Shown: positions 35,571 to 43,484, counted from the first letter of the stretch. The stretch is 48,541 nt of DNA from CAWKOH01 sp963851245 (GCA_963851245.1 CAWKOH010000008.1:1-48541), one strand, 5' to 3'. Made by a program: numbers and translations. Notes: generated by a model not told the origin, from the sequence alone.

Positions 35571-35946
35571 GGGCCCGGCCGGCTCCGGCGATAGCCGCGT
35601 CGATCTGGTCGCAGGCGGCGTAAATCTCGTCGGCGCTGATGGCGTCCCGGCCGGCGACGGCGGACAAGACCGTTTCCACCGGCCTGGTGGCAGCGGGGCC
35701 TATCCGGCAGGCCAAGGTCCAGATGTCGATGAGGCGATCGATTACCAGCCCGGCTGGCAGCACGTAACTGTCGATCGAGTCTCTCAGTTCGTCGACGGCC
35801 CGGTGAACAGCCAAGCAGGGGTCGCTCTGCGGCGGCGGCTGCGCCACCCGACCCGCGATCTCGCCCCACGCGTCGTCCACGGCGCTTGAACCCGGCCGCT
35901 TACCGCCTTTGTCCCGGGAGTGCTTCTTCTTCCGTGGGAACGACAT
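35557..35946 (-). CDS. Helical protein of unknown function upstream of the ABC exporter
   Basis: 129 residues. Basic N-terminus (SFPRKKKHSRDKGGKR), then helices: CLAVHRAVDELRDSIDSYVL, AGLVIDRLIDIWTLACRIGP and DEIYAACDQIDAAIAG. No motif or membrane segment. Its end overlaps the ATPase gene start by 14 bases. No Shine-Dalgarno is visible, and a DosR-like box lies 35 nt upstream, which would place the exporter operon in the shared regulon. Confidence 0.6.
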   Translation of the reverse strand: MSFPRKKKHSRDKGGKRPGSSAVDDAWGEIAGRVAQPPPQSDPCLAVHRAVDELRDSIDSYVLPAGLVIDRLIDIWTLACRIGPAATRPVETVLSAVAGRDAISADEIYAACDQIDAAIAGAGRAHVSS

Positions 35947-35981
35947 GGGCCCAGCATGTGCGGCCCCGGCCCCGTTCAGTA

Positions 35982-35995
35982 GGGTCTAAAGCCAC
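35982..35995 (-). promoter_or_regulatory. DosR-like box upstream of the ABC operon
   Basis: Minus strand GTGGCTTTAGACCC, 10/14 to the consensus, 35 nt before the 35946 start. Confidence 0.5.
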
Positions 35996-36023
35996 ATCCA
36001 AGGCGGATCGCCGCTATCTGCCT

Positions 36024-36453
36024 CTATCGCGCAACCAGCACCGAACAGTCCGCGTGCTGAGTGCATTTGGCCGACACGGATCCGAGGATCAGGCCTTCGA
36101 ATCCGCCTTTACCTCGGCTCCCGACCACCAGCAGGCCGGCCCCCTTGCTGGCATCGATCAGGACCTCGGCTGGTAGCCCCGGTACCACCGAGGTATCCAC
36201 CTCGATGCCATCTGTGGCGGGAGCCCGCGCCAGGATGTCCTCGAGTTCACCCCGGGCTTCCTCCTGGAACTGGGGCAGGTACTCGTGGGACCTGACCACG
36301 AACGGCGACGCCATGGTGGCAAAGGCATAGATGACCCGGAGCTTGGCGCCACGAGCCGCGCGCCTCCTCGATTGCCACGGCCAGGGCTCGGTCTCCTTGG
36401 GGAGATCCGTCCACGCCGACGACGATTGGTCCAGAAGCCGAAGTTGCACTCAT
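36024..36453 (-). pseudogene. Universal stress protein with one frameshift
   Basis: From ATG 36453 the frame reads PIVVGVDGSPQGDRALAVAI and EEARG, then near 36355 the coding sense moves to another frame: ARGAKLRVIYAFATMASPFV through VVGSRGKGGFEGLILGSVSA and ADCSVLVAR to the stop at 36024. Both parts are well conserved and together give a normal ~143-residue ATP-binding USP. The shift lies in an alternating GC-rich run (GCGCGCGGC). An error in the sequence or a very recent mutation is more likely than old decay. Confidence 0.8.
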
Positions 36454-36524
36454 AAGGTTTCACTCCCCCCCGACAAACCGGCATTGATGCACATAGTAGG
36501 AGATGGTGGCTTCGAGGCCCTGAG

Positions 36525-37199
36525 CTATTTGATCGCATCCTTGGACCGTGCGACCAGCGGTTCTTCCGTCAAGCATTCGTGAAGGAAAGCACCGAGGCGG
36601 TTCACGTTTCTCTGTATCACCTTTCCCTCACCCGTGGCCGTCTTGGATATATTCAGAGACGGGCAGAAAAGGCTCGAGCCGGCACAGAAGAAGTGGGGCG
36701 ATCCCAGGACGCCTCGGTCACGCCCCTCCTTCCATTCGGCCACGACTGTCGCGTAGTCGTCTGGATCAGGGTCGGCCAAACCGAAGTCCTTCGCAATCCT
36801 TCGCAGCACGTCCGGATCACTGACATCTTCGCCTTGCTCGAATAACGAGTCCCTCACCTCAAAACTGAACAACTCCCCAATATCCAGTCCGAGCCGGTAG
36901 GCCTGGGCTGCGGCAGCCAGAAGTGGAATGGTCGAACGGGGGAACCTCGAGGTATCAAACCTGCTGAACAGCTCGGGCGATACCTGCTCCCGAAGCTCTT
37001 GGGCATGGTTGAGGGCGGCCATCGGGTCCATCGCTCGGCCGTTCACCCACTCCAACGGCCACGCCCGCACCCAAATCCGCACATCCTGCCGACCACTGGT
37101 CCGAAGCTGATCAGCTACCGCCTTCAGACCGATGTGCGTAAACGGACACCAGATGTCGGCAAAGACCTCGATCACCTGGGGTGGATGTTCTGACCTCAC
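36525..37199 (-). CDS. DsbA-family thioredoxin-fold protein
   Basis: 224 residues from GTG 37199 with GAGGAGGGAC upstream. IEVFADIWCPFTHIGLKAVA has the DsbA active-site position with CPFT instead of CxxC, as in 2-hydroxychromene-2-carboxylate isomerase and FrnE-like groups. The cis-proline loop is VLGSPHFFCAG. The helical insert (MAALNHAQELREQVSPELFS) fits. No signal peptide, so cytoplasmic. With one Cys, disulfide exchange is unlikely; isomerase or glutathione-like chemistry is possible. Confidence 0.8.
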   Translation of the reverse strand: MRSEHPPQVIEVFADIWCPFTHIGLKAVADQLRTSGRQDVRIWVRAWPLEWVNGRAMDPMAALNHAQELREQVSPELFSRFDTSRFPRSTIPLLAAAAQAYRLGLDIGELFSFEVRDSLFEQGEDVSDPDVLRRIAKDFGLADPDPDDYATVVAEWKEGRDRGVLGSPHFFCAGSSLFCPSLNISKTATGEGKVIQRNVNRLGAFLHECLTEEPLVARSKDAIK

Positions 37200-37272
37200 G
37201 AAAGTCCCTCCTCATCGGGGTCCAAGACTCGATGTCGTCTTATCGGGGTATCTAGCAGGGGGGACTCCGAGG

Positions 37273-37302
37273 GCTTCTAATCACGGAGAGCTTCTAATCA
37301 CG
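37273..37302. repeat. Short tandem duplication (17-bp period)
   Basis: GCTTCTAATCACG occurs at 37273-37285 and 37290-37302, the second overlapping the end of the small membrane protein gene. Confidence 0.7.
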
Positions 37303-37563
37303 CCCCGGGCGAAACGCTCGCCAGGCGATAGGTATCGTGCCGAGCAGGGCAAAGAATGCCACCACCACGACAACGGGCACATTGTGGTAGCCCGACGAGT
37401 CGTTCACCACGATGCTCGGTCCGAATACGCCGACGAACAGGACGGCCAGCCACATGATGGCGATGGATGCTGCGCCCCACATCTCGCGGACCAGGATCCT
37501 CGCCACCCAGGAAGTCCGCTCCGATACCGGAGTGCGGATCTCAGGCGGATCCTCTGTAAGCAT
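37294..37563 (-). CDS. Small two-helix membrane protein
   Basis: 89 residues. IAIMWLAVLFVGVFGPSIVV and VPVVVVVAFFALLGTIPIAW are two membrane helices with a short loop between (NDSSGYHN) and a basic C-terminus (WRAFRPGRD) expected inside the cell. AAGGAGGTGA lies before the ATG, one of the best ribosome sites in the window. No family assigned. Confidence 0.65.
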   Translation of the reverse strand: MLTEDPPEIRTPVSERTSWVARILVREMWGAASIAIMWLAVLFVGVFGPSIVVNDSSGYHNVPVVVVVAFFALLGTIPIAWRAFRPGRD

Positions 37564-37675
37564 GACAACTCACCTCCTTCTCCTCCTGCATCGTCGCTCC
37601 AAGCCGGATGGGGAAACCAGAGGCATTCGGCACCCTTCGGACGCGGATTCGTCAGAGTCGGGATGTCATACCGGT

Positions 37676-37698
37676 CCGGACCAATCACGATGGTCCGG
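37676..37698 (-). terminator. Hairpin at the end of the CBS gene
   Basis: Perfect 8-bp arms CCGGACCA / TGGTCCGG with a 7-nt loop. It overlaps the last codons of the CBS gene. Confidence 0.4.
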
Positions 37699-38077
37699 TG
37701 AGGGCCATCAGCAGATCCCGCCCCGACACCATCCCAACTGGACGGCCGTCCTGCAGTACCGGCACATGGAGTACCCCGGCCTGGGCCAGTCGCTCCGCCG
37801 TGAACCGAACGGAATCGGCGACATCGGCGCACATGGGTTCCTCGGACATGACATCCACGGCGCAGATGCCGTCGGGGTCTTCACCGTTGGCCAGGGCGAC
37901 GACGATGTCCCGTTGCGTCACGATCCCGACTACCTGTCCGGCCTCAGTGATGACAACCGAACCCACCTCCTCGCCGTACATGATCTCAGCGAGCTCCCGA
38001 AGGCTGGCGCCTGGGTCGGCGGACACCACGTCTCGATGCATCAGGCGCTCTAGCAGGTCATCTGGTCCGCTAGGCAT
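37685..38077 (-). CDS. CBS-pair protein
   Basis: 130 residues from ATG 38077 (GGAAGGAG upstream). Two CBS motifs: LMHRDVVSADPGASLRELAE to VVGIVTQRDIVVALANG, and VMSEEPMCADVADSVRFTAE to PVGMVSGRDLLMALTG. Stand-alone CBS pairs bind adenine nucleotides and act as energy sensors; Hrp1 (Rv2626c) is the DosR-regulated mycobacterial example. A DosR-like box lies 68 nt upstream. Confidence 0.9.
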   Translation of the reverse strand: MPSGPDDLLERLMHRDVVSADPGASLRELAEIMYGEEVGSVVITEAGQVVGIVTQRDIVVALANGEDPDGICAVDVMSEEPMCADVADSVRFTAERLAQAGVLHVPVLQDGRPVGMVSGRDLLMALTGPS

Positions 38078-38145
38078 CACTGGTCTCCTTCCAAGGGGTG
38101 AACCGTTGTGGTTCAAGGCTGCCCCACCCCGGCCGGAGCCGCTAG

Positions 38146-38159
38146 GGGCCGAAGGTCAC
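38146..38159 (-). promoter_or_regulatory. DosR-like box upstream of the CBS gene
   Basis: Plus strand GGGCCGAAGGTCAC, 12/14 to the reverse consensus, 68 nt before the CBS start. Confidence 0.6.
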
Positions 38160-38261
38160 ATCATCATCCGAAGGCGCCCGCCATGGGGACGATCGTCGAC
38201 GAGATCAGGGCGGCAGAACGTGAAGCCCGAGGCGGGCTCACGGTCCCGTCGAGGGTCTGGC

Positions 38262-38275
38262 GTGACTTTCGGCCC
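38262..38275 (+). promoter_or_regulatory. DosR-like box upstream of the avidin-family gene
   Basis: GTGACTTTCGGCCC, 13/14 to the consensus, 37 nt before ATG 38313. Confidence 0.65.
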
Positions 38276-38312
38276 TGGTCGAGCCCGCACAGGGATGCGT
38301 TTCATGGGTTGC

Positions 38313-38702
38313 ATGACATACACACGAACTCGGCACACCATCTCTCCCGATGTGGTCCAGGGGAATTGGTGCAATCAGCTCGGCTCCCGGCTGTACCTGG
38401 AAGTGGACGAATCGGGGACGCTCAGGGGTCAGTACCGCAGCGGCACGGGACCACTCGCCGGCAACGCCTACCAGCTGCACGGTTCTTGTGACCCCCGGCC
38501 CACTGCCTTTCCTATGGCACTCGGCTTCGTGGTCGATTGGCGAGAAGTTCACGGCGCCACCGCCTGGGTCGGCCACTACTTTCCGGAAGAGGAAGTCATC
38601 CGCACGACCTGGGTCATGGCAACCGAGACTGATCCCCAGGACGACTGGAAGTCGACAGTCATCGGCCACGACGTGTTCCAAAGAGACCTAGCAACCGATT
38701 GA
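38313..38702 (+). CDS. Avidin/streptavidin-family protein
   Basis: 129 residues. Compared from memory with streptavidin, biotin-pocket residues line up: N, L and S in GNWCNQLGSRLYL (streptavidin N23, L25, S27), Y and S in GQYRSG (Y43, S45), Trp in FVVDW (W79), Thr and Trp in GATAWVGHY (T90, W92; S88 is Gly), Trp in RTTWVM (W108), and W plus D in DDWKSTVIGHDVF (W120, D128). No signal peptide is evident from this start, so it may stay in the cytoplasm. ATG 38313 is chosen because it stands 37 nt after the box, as in other leaderless genes; ATG 38304 and 38295 are also in frame. Confidence 0.85.
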   Translation: MTYTRTRHTISPDVVQGNWCNQLGSRLYLEVDESGTLRGQYRSGTGPLAGNAYQLHGSCDPRPTAFPMALGFVVDWREVHGATAWVGHYFPEEEVIRTTWVMATETDPQDDWKSTVIGHDVFQRDLATD

Positions 38703-38721
38703 TCACGGGAAGGAGCCCGTC

Positions 38722-38859
38722 ATGAAGTGTCCCAACTGCTTGGCCGACGATCCGACGCCACCACCGTCGGACAATGGCACCACGACCTGCCCTAAGTGCG
38801 GTCACCGCTTCCCGGTCGACGAGGAACCGCTCGAGTGTGAGGCGGTGAGCCGGTCCTGA
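38722..38859 (+). CDS. Small zinc-ribbon protein
   Basis: 45 residues. MKCPNCLADDP and TTTCPKCGHRFPVDEEP give two CxxC knuckles 17 residues apart, enough for one zinc. GGAAGGAG precedes the ATG by seven bases. It follows the avidin-family gene by 19 bp on the same strand and is probably co-transcribed. Such mini-ribbons often bind nucleic acid or act as metal-storage adaptors, but no function is known. Confidence 0.65.
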   Translation: MKCPNCLADDPTPPPSDNGTTTCPKCGHRFPVDEEPLECEAVSRS

Positions 38860-38899
38860 GCGGCAGTCCTCTGCCCGCCGGTCAGTCCTTGATCGGCGG

Positions 38900-38981
38900 T
38901 CCGGGTCGAGCGCCAGCGAGACCGGCGGTCGGCACCAGTCTCCGGGTCGAGCGCCAGCGAGACCGGCCGTCGGCACCAGTC
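38900..38981. repeat. 41-bp tandem repeat, two copies
   Basis: Units 38900-38940 and 38941-38981 are identical except for one or two adjacent bases (CGGCGG versus CGGCCG). They lie in the non-coding gap before the converging CBS-BON gene. Confidence 0.85.
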
Positions 38982-39063
38982 GCCCACCGTCACTGCTCGG
39001 CGAGGCGGAACGCCAAGCAGGAGCCGGCGACGACTCGGCTCCCGATACCGCTTGGCCCAGCGA

Positions 39064-39831
39064 TCAGTGCCAGTCGGTAGGGCGAAGGTCCCTCGACCTC
39101 GGGGCTGCTCCCCGCGCCGACATCCGGTTGAAGACCTCGATCACTCCCGGGACCTGACGAACCACCGCCGCCAGAACGCTGACATCACTCTCGCGGCGGA
39201 CTGTACCGGTGAGGGTTACCACCCCGTCGCGGACGGAGAACTCGGCCGAGTGCTCGTCGGGGGCCCACAACGGATCGGCCAACAGCTGCTCGATCCGGTT
39301 CCGAATCTCGCTGTCGGGACGGTCGAAGAGCCGTAGAAGGTCATGCCTCGAGACCACACCTACCAATCGATCGTCGTCCACGACGGGCAGCGTACGGACG
39401 CCCATCCGCAACATGCGCCGGGTCACGATAGCAACCGGTTCGTCGGGTCGGCAGGCTATGAGGTCCGACGTCATGATCTCGCCCGCAGTCACGCCCTCGG
39501 CCCGCGCCGACCAATGATGGCGGTGCTCGTCCAAGGTCCCCTCGACGAGGTCGGCCAGATGGTGGCTTCGCACGGTCGGATACCCGGCGCGGCTGATCAG
39601 GTCGGACTCGCTGACAACACCTATCAGGATGTCGCCGACGTCGATGACCGGAACGCAACGAATGTCTCGCTCGAGCAGGAGGTGAGCAATGTCCTTGACT
39701 GTGGCGGCGGGTCCTACCGTGATGGGATCCCGGGTCATTACGTCTCGAACCAGGACCGGCAGGAAGGGGGCCGGCTGCACCGCAGGGCCAACCTCGACCA
39801 CCGGGGATACACGCTTGTCTTCCATGGCCAC
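39064..39831 (-). CDS. CBS-pair protein with C-terminal BON domain
   Basis: 255 residues. CBS 1: VMTRDPITVGPAATVKDIAH to LIGVVSESDLISRAG; CBS 2: IMTSDLIACRPDEPVAIVTR to RLVGVVSRHDLLRLF. The BON domain (~175-240) reads IRNRIEQLLADPLWAPDEHS, VRDGVVTLTGTVRRESDVSV and VVRQVPGVIEVFNRM. CBS-BON proteins are common in actinobacteria and probably link nucleotide sensing with membrane or protein binding. GGAGGA is close to GTG 39831; ATG 39825 is also possible. Divergent from gap across a perfect DosR-like box. Confidence 0.9.
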   Translation of the reverse strand: MAMEDKRVSPVVEVGPAVQPAPFLPVLVRDVMTRDPITVGPAATVKDIAHLLLERDIRCVPVIDVGDILIGVVSESDLISRAGYPTVRSHHLADLVEGTLDEHRHHWSARAEGVTAGEIMTSDLIACRPDEPVAIVTRRMLRMGVRTLPVVDDDRLVGVVSRHDLLRLFDRPDSEIRNRIEQLLADPLWAPDEHSAEFSVRDGVVTLTGTVRRESDVSVLAAVVRQVPGVIEVFNRMSARGAAPRSRDLRPTDWH

Positions 39832-39930
39832 CTCATCCTCCGTTCTTCACTCCTGCGCCAACTCGCAGGGTCTCCTTCAATATTTTCGAATTGTCCCTGC
39901 TTGCCGATAGAGCCAAACGGCCCCTCCCTC

Positions 39931-39944
39931 GGGACTTTCGGCCC
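39931..39944. promoter_or_regulatory. DosR-like box (perfect consensus) between CBS-BON and gap
   Basis: GGGACTTTCGGCCC, exact consensus, 61 nt before gap and 99 nt before the CBS-BON start. Confidence 0.7.
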
Positions 39945-40005
39945 TGTTGGCCACCGGCAACCTTCGGCAGCCTGACAGAAGCTCTTTTGTCAATGGAGGG
40001 AAATT

Positions 40006-41010
40006 ATGGCTGTACGAGTTGGAGTCAACGGATTTGGGCGGATGGGTCGGGCTCTCCTGCGAGCATCGCTGACCCGGGAGCTGGGGATCGAGGTGGTCGC
40101 GGTCAACGACCTGATCCCCTCATCGACGATGGCCAATCTGCTGGCCCGGGATTCGGTCTACGGACGGCTGAACCGTGACCTAAAGGTGGCCGAGGACGGC
40201 TTCATCATCGAAGGCGGCTTCGTGCGTTGCTTCACCGAGAAGGACCCGGTGGCCCTGCCCTGGGCGGAGGCCGACGTGGAGGTCGTGGTGGAGGCGACCG
40301 GCCGGTTCCGGACCCGGGAAGCGGCTGCCGCTCACCTGGGTGGCGGGGTGCGGCGGGTCGTGGTATCGGCGCCGTGCAAGGGGGCGGACGCCACCATCGT
40401 GCTCGGTGTCAATACCGCCGACTTCGACCCGGCGCGGCACCAGGTGATTTCCAATGCCTCGTGCACCACTAACTGCCTGGCGCCGATGATCAAGGTGCTG
40501 GACGACCACTTCGGCGTGGAACAGGGATTCATATCCACCGTGCACGCCTACACCGGAGATCAAATGCTGGTGGACGGTCCACACAAGGATCTCCGCCGGG
40601 CTCGGGCTGCCGCCGTGAACATCGTGCCGACCTCCACCGGTGCGGCTCGAGCGGCCGGCCTCGTCATCGCCTCGATGCAGGGGCGCCTGGACGGCGCCGC
40701 GCTGCGTGTGCCTGTCCCTGACGGCTCGATTACCGATCTCGTGGCTCTGCTAAACCGGGAAGTGTCAGTCGAGGACGTTAACCAGGCGTTCGATGCCGCC
40801 GCGTCCGGTTCTCTGAACGGGATCATCGAATACAGCCACGATGAGCCGCTCGTCTCCTCGGACATCATCGGCACGAGTGCCTCATGCGTGTTCGACTCGG
40901 CCCTGACCATGGCGTCGGGCCGGTTGGTAAAGGTGTTCGGGTGGTACGACAACGAGTGGGGCTACGCCAACCGGCTGGGTGAACTGGCGGCTTTGGTCGG
41001 CGCCTCCTGA
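40006..41010 (+). CDS. gap: Glyceraldehyde-3-phosphate dehydrogenase (type I)
   Basis: 334 residues. NAD-binding VGVNGFGRMGRALLRASL, the catalytic Cys near residue 150 in SNASCTTNCLAPMIKVL, the STVHAYTGDQMLVDGPHKDL loop with the active His, and WYDNEWGYANRLGELA at the end are complete. TGGAGGG lies before the ATG. pgk, usually adjacent, is 5 kb away with its own box, so the two are wired separately into the same programme. A strong terminator follows. Confidence 0.95.
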   Translation: MAVRVGVNGFGRMGRALLRASLTRELGIEVVAVNDLIPSSTMANLLARDSVYGRLNRDLKVAEDGFIIEGGFVRCFTEKDPVALPWAEADVEVVVEATGRFRTREAAAAHLGGGVRRVVVSAPCKGADATIVLGVNTADFDPARHQVISNASCTTNCLAPMIKVLDDHFGVEQGFISTVHAYTGDQMLVDGPHKDLRRARAAAVNIVPTSTGAARAAGLVIASMQGRLDGAALRVPVPDGSITDLVALLNREVSVEDVNQAFDAAASGSLNGIIEYSHDEPLVSSDIIGTSASCVFDSALTMASGRLVKVFGWYDNEWGYANRLGELAALVGAS

Positions 41011-41046
41011 TTCCCTGGCGCGAGCCAGGAAAATCCTTCCACGATA

Positions 41047-41081
41047 AAAGGTGGCTCCGCTGTAATAGCGGAGCCACCTTT
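41047..41081. terminator. Bidirectional terminator between gap and hsp20
   Basis: Perfect 15-bp arms AAAGGTGGCTCCGCT / AGCGGAGCCACCTTT around GTAAT, giving a U-tract on either strand. It separates two converging genes. Confidence 0.9.
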
Positions 41082-41109
41082 CACATACAGGCTGCGACGG
41101 GCGCTCCCG

Positions 41110-41565
41110 TCACGCGGTGGTAACCGGAACCTTGGTCGCAGGGGACTTGGTGTCGGCCTCCTTCGGCAGAGGTACCCTGATCTCGAGTATCCCGTCCTTG
41201 TAGGTGGCCTTCACGTCGGCATCGGTGACACCATCCGGGAGAGGCAGATCCCGGCGGAAGGATCCGTACCGCAACTCACGGCGGTAGTAGTCCTTGCCGT
41301 CGACCTTCTCCTCCTGGCGGTGCTCGGCCGCGATGTGGAGAACACCATTGTCCGTGGTCACTTCGACATCGTGGTCAGGATCGATACCGGGAAGCTCGGC
41401 CTTGATCACACGCGTGCCGTCGTCCTCGTACTCGTCGACCCGGAGCATGTTGCCCCAGGGCGGCGGGGTGAAAACCATGAACGGCCTGTGGAGCAAGTCC
41501 GGCCAGTCCCCGAAGAAGCGGTCGAAGATGTCGACCGGTCCTTCGGCCCTTTTCACAAGTGCCAT
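41110..41565 (-). CDS. Hsp20/alpha-crystallin small heat-shock protein
   Basis: 151 residues from ATG 41565 with GAAAGGAGA upstream. N-terminal VDIFDRFFGDWPDLLHRPF, then the alpha-crystallin domain (~42-135): VIKAELPGIDPDHDVEVTTD, YYRRELRYGSFRRDLPLPDG, VKATYKDGILEIRVPLPKE. HspX (Rv2031c) is the hallmark DosR-regulated small chaperone of M. tuberculosis. A DosR-like box lies 64 nt upstream. Confidence 0.93.
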   Translation of the reverse strand: MALVKRAEGPVDIFDRFFGDWPDLLHRPFMVFTPPPWGNMLRVDEYEDDGTRVIKAELPGIDPDHDVEVTTDNGVLHIAAEHRQEEKVDGKDYYRRELRYGSFRRDLPLPDGVTDADVKATYKDGILEIRVPLPKEADTKSPATKVPVTTA

Positions 41566-41629
41566 ACCGGTCTCCTTTCTGTTGCCTATGTGACATCTCC
41601 ATGATCTCCCCGGCGACTCCGGCCGCCTA

Positions 41630-41643
41630 GAGCCTAAGGTCCC
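41630..41643 (-). promoter_or_regulatory. DosR-like box upstream of hsp20
   Basis: Minus strand GGGACCTTAGGCTC, 11/14 to the consensus, 64 nt before the start. Confidence 0.6.
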
Positions 41644-41699
41644 CAACGTCGACCCGAATCGGGCGCTGCTGGTGCAGGTTCCACCGCGGGCTGGAAATG

Positions 41700-41713
41700 G
41701 GGCCGAAGGTCCC
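41700..41713 (+). promoter_or_regulatory. DosR-like box upstream of the 41777 gene
   Basis: GGGCCGAAGGTCCC, 13/14 to the reverse consensus, 63 nt before the start. Second site in the divergent hsp20 region. Confidence 0.65.
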
Positions 41714-41776
41714 TGGTCCGACTGGCGCCGGGTGTGAGACGGTGGGACGAAGTCGCCTATGAGGGAGGCAGGAACG

Positions 41777-42028
41777 ATGTCGGCTGAGCTGGTCCTGGCC
41801 GAGCAGGTGCAATCCTGGGTCGAGCGGGTGGCGCCCGGCGAACGCATGCTGGCTGAGGCCGCGGTCGCCAAGGCTCTGACCAGCTATGCCGCGGGCGCCT
41901 CGGTCAGCGAAGCCTGTCGGGAGGCCCGACGGTTGGTGGAATGCTGCCTGCGCCATCCCTCCTCGCCGCCTACCTCAGTCCAGAAGAGCTGGGCTGCCGC
42001 GCCCCAGATGGCCATTCTCCGGTCCTGA
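41777..42028 (+). CDS. Small helical protein of unknown function
   Basis: 83 residues, mostly helical: AELVLAEQVQSWVERVAPGE, MLAEAAVAKALTSYAAGASV, EACREARRLVECCLRH. GGGAGGCAGGA precedes ATG 41777. A near-consensus box lies 63 nt upstream. No family recognised. Confidence 0.6.
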   Translation: MSAELVLAEQVQSWVERVAPGERMLAEAAVAKALTSYAAGASVSEACREARRLVECCLRHPSSPPTSVQKSWAAAPQMAILRS

Positions 42029-42149
42029 GGGCCCCTGTTCCAGCCGCGGCGGCCGGCAGATAGGGAGAACCCTCCGAGTCGAGACGCGTCCGGGCCCACC
42101 CTCCAGCCGGCCAGGCCCCCGTGACGTGACCGAGGAATTGTCCCAACAC

Positions 42150-42163
42150 GGGACTTTCGGCCG
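42150..42163 (+). promoter_or_regulatory. DosR-like box upstream of USP 42224
   Basis: GGGACTTTCGGCCG, 13/14 to the consensus, 60 nt before the start. First promoter of the USP-DUF1918-CBS-ADH-porG run. Confidence 0.65.
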
Positions 42164-42223
42164 TACCGCCCGGCGACCGAACCTGTGACCCTAGGAAGTG
42201 AAGGACAGTCGGGGAGGTGGAAG

Positions 42224-42727
42224 GTGCCTCAGGTCGATGAAAACACCATCGTGGTAGGGATAGATGGCTCGGAGTGCAGCCATCACGCCCTGACGTGGGC
42301 ACTCGCGGAGGCGAAAAGGAGCAATCGTTGGCTGTTGCTGGTCAACGTCTGGCATTGGACCTCGGATGTCATCGGGAGCCCGATGTCTCTGGTCGGGGCG
42401 CCGGACAGCCGCAAGGCCGGACACCGCCTGCTGCACGCGGCGGCGGCTCGGGCCAAGACCCACGAGGTGACTGCGATCACCCGTTTGGTCGAAGGCTCTC
42501 GGGCCAGCGCTCTGGCTGAAGTCGCGGCGGGTGCGGCCATGCTGGTGGTGGGAGCCCACGGGCACCGGGGCGTGAGCCGGGCCCTGGTGGGGTCGGTCAG
42601 CCAGGGTTGCCTGCGCCACGCCCGCTGCCCGGTGGTCGTGGTAGGCACCGCGGTTCAGAGCTGGGAGGACGACAACCATCTCTCACAGGCGCCGGAATCC
42701 CCCGTCGGGGCTGGTGAGGGCAGGTAG
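42224..42727 (+). CDS. Universal stress protein (single domain)
   Basis: 167 residues from GTG 42224 with GGGGAGG upstream. NTIVVGIDGSECSHHALTWA, then VVGAHGHRGVSRALVGSVSQ as the ATP loop and ARCPVVVVGTAVQ as the last strand. About 25 extra polar residues follow the fold. It leads a run of closely spaced plus-strand genes to porG. Confidence 0.92.
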   Translation: MPQVDENTIVVGIDGSECSHHALTWALAEAKRSNRWLLLVNVWHWTSDVIGSPMSLVGAPDSRKAGHRLLHAAAARAKTHEVTAITRLVEGSRASALAEVAAGAAMLVVGAHGHRGVSRALVGSVSQGCLRHARCPVVVVGTAVQSWEDDNHLSQAPESPVGAGEGR

Positions 42728-42753
42728 GAAAAGGAAAGGAAAGGAGACATCCC

Positions 42754-42954
42754 ATGCAGGCAAGCGTCGGAGATCGCATCATCATCCGAGGGCACCGGGT
42801 AGGAGAACCTGATCGCGATTGCGAGGTGCTGGAGGTTCGGGGCGCGGACGGGACGTCGCCGTACCTCGTCCGCTGGGCGGACACCGGCCATGAGGCGTTG
42901 CTCTATCCAGGGCCGGACGCCATGGTCCACCACTTCGAGCACGCCGCCCACTGA
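42754..42954 (+). CDS. DUF1918-family protein
   Basis: 66 residues. MQASVGDRIIIRGHRVGEPD, CEVLEVRGADGTSPYLVRWA and HEALLYPGPDAMVHH match the DUF1918 small beta-barrel family, to which DosR-regulated Rv0569 of M. tuberculosis belongs. AAAGGAAAGGAGA precedes the ATG. Function unknown. Confidence 0.88.
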   Translation: MQASVGDRIIIRGHRVGEPDRDCEVLEVRGADGTSPYLVRWADTGHEALLYPGPDAMVHHFEHAAH

Positions 42955-42996
42955 TCAGCGCGGCGGCCCGCTCCTCGGAACGAAAGGAGAAGCACC

Positions 42997-43443
42997 ATGC
43001 GTACCTATGAGAGGTTGAGGCGGTCCGCCGTCGGCATTTCACCCGATCGGACCATTCGGGAGGCGGCAGCGATCATGGACAGCGCCGGAGTCGGTGCCTT
43101 GGCGATCGTGGACGCTGACCAGCTGGTCGGAATCGTGACCGACCGCGACCTGGTGCGGAGAGGTATGGCCAAGGGCCTCGCGCCCGACGCCCGCGTGGAC
43201 AGCGTCATGACCACCCCGGTTGTGACCATCGACGCCGAAGCCGATCTCCACTACGCCTTCTCGTTATTGAGCACGCACGGTATCCGGCGCCTGGCCGTGA
43301 TCAGAGACGACAGGTTTGTCGGCATGATCACCGTCGACGATCTGCTCGTCGATCTGGCCAATGACCTGAACGAGCTGAGCCGGCCGGTCACGGCGGAGAT
43401 GGTCTTAGGTCATCACGACAGCCCGACACCCGCCGTCCGGTAA
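42997..43443 (+). CDS. CBS-pair protein
   Basis: 148 residues. CBS 1: VGISPDRTIREAAAIMDSAG to LVGIVTDRDLVRRGMAKG; CBS 2: VMTTPVVTIDAEADLHYAFS to FVGMITVDDLLVDLAND. The layout is close to Hrp1 (Rv2626c). AAAGGAGAA precedes the ATG. It lies between DUF1918 and an alcohol dehydrogenase on one likely transcript. Confidence 0.9.
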   Translation: MRTYERLRRSAVGISPDRTIREAAAIMDSAGVGALAIVDADQLVGIVTDRDLVRRGMAKGLAPDARVDSVMTTPVVTIDAEADLHYAFSLLSTHGIRRLAVIRDDRFVGMITVDDLLVDLANDLNELSRPVTAEMVLGHHDSPTPAVR

Positions 43444-43484
43444 GTCTGCGCGCCTACAACAGCGACCACAAGGAGAACCCGGTC

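Noticed and set aside
37200..37212. Half-box GGGACTTTCG just before the DsbA-like gene
   Set aside because: It overlaps the ribosome site next to the start codon and lacks the second half.
39080..39092. Box-like GGGCGAAGGTCCC
   Set aside because: It lies in the last codons of the CBS-BON gene, is one base short, and no gene starts downstream.
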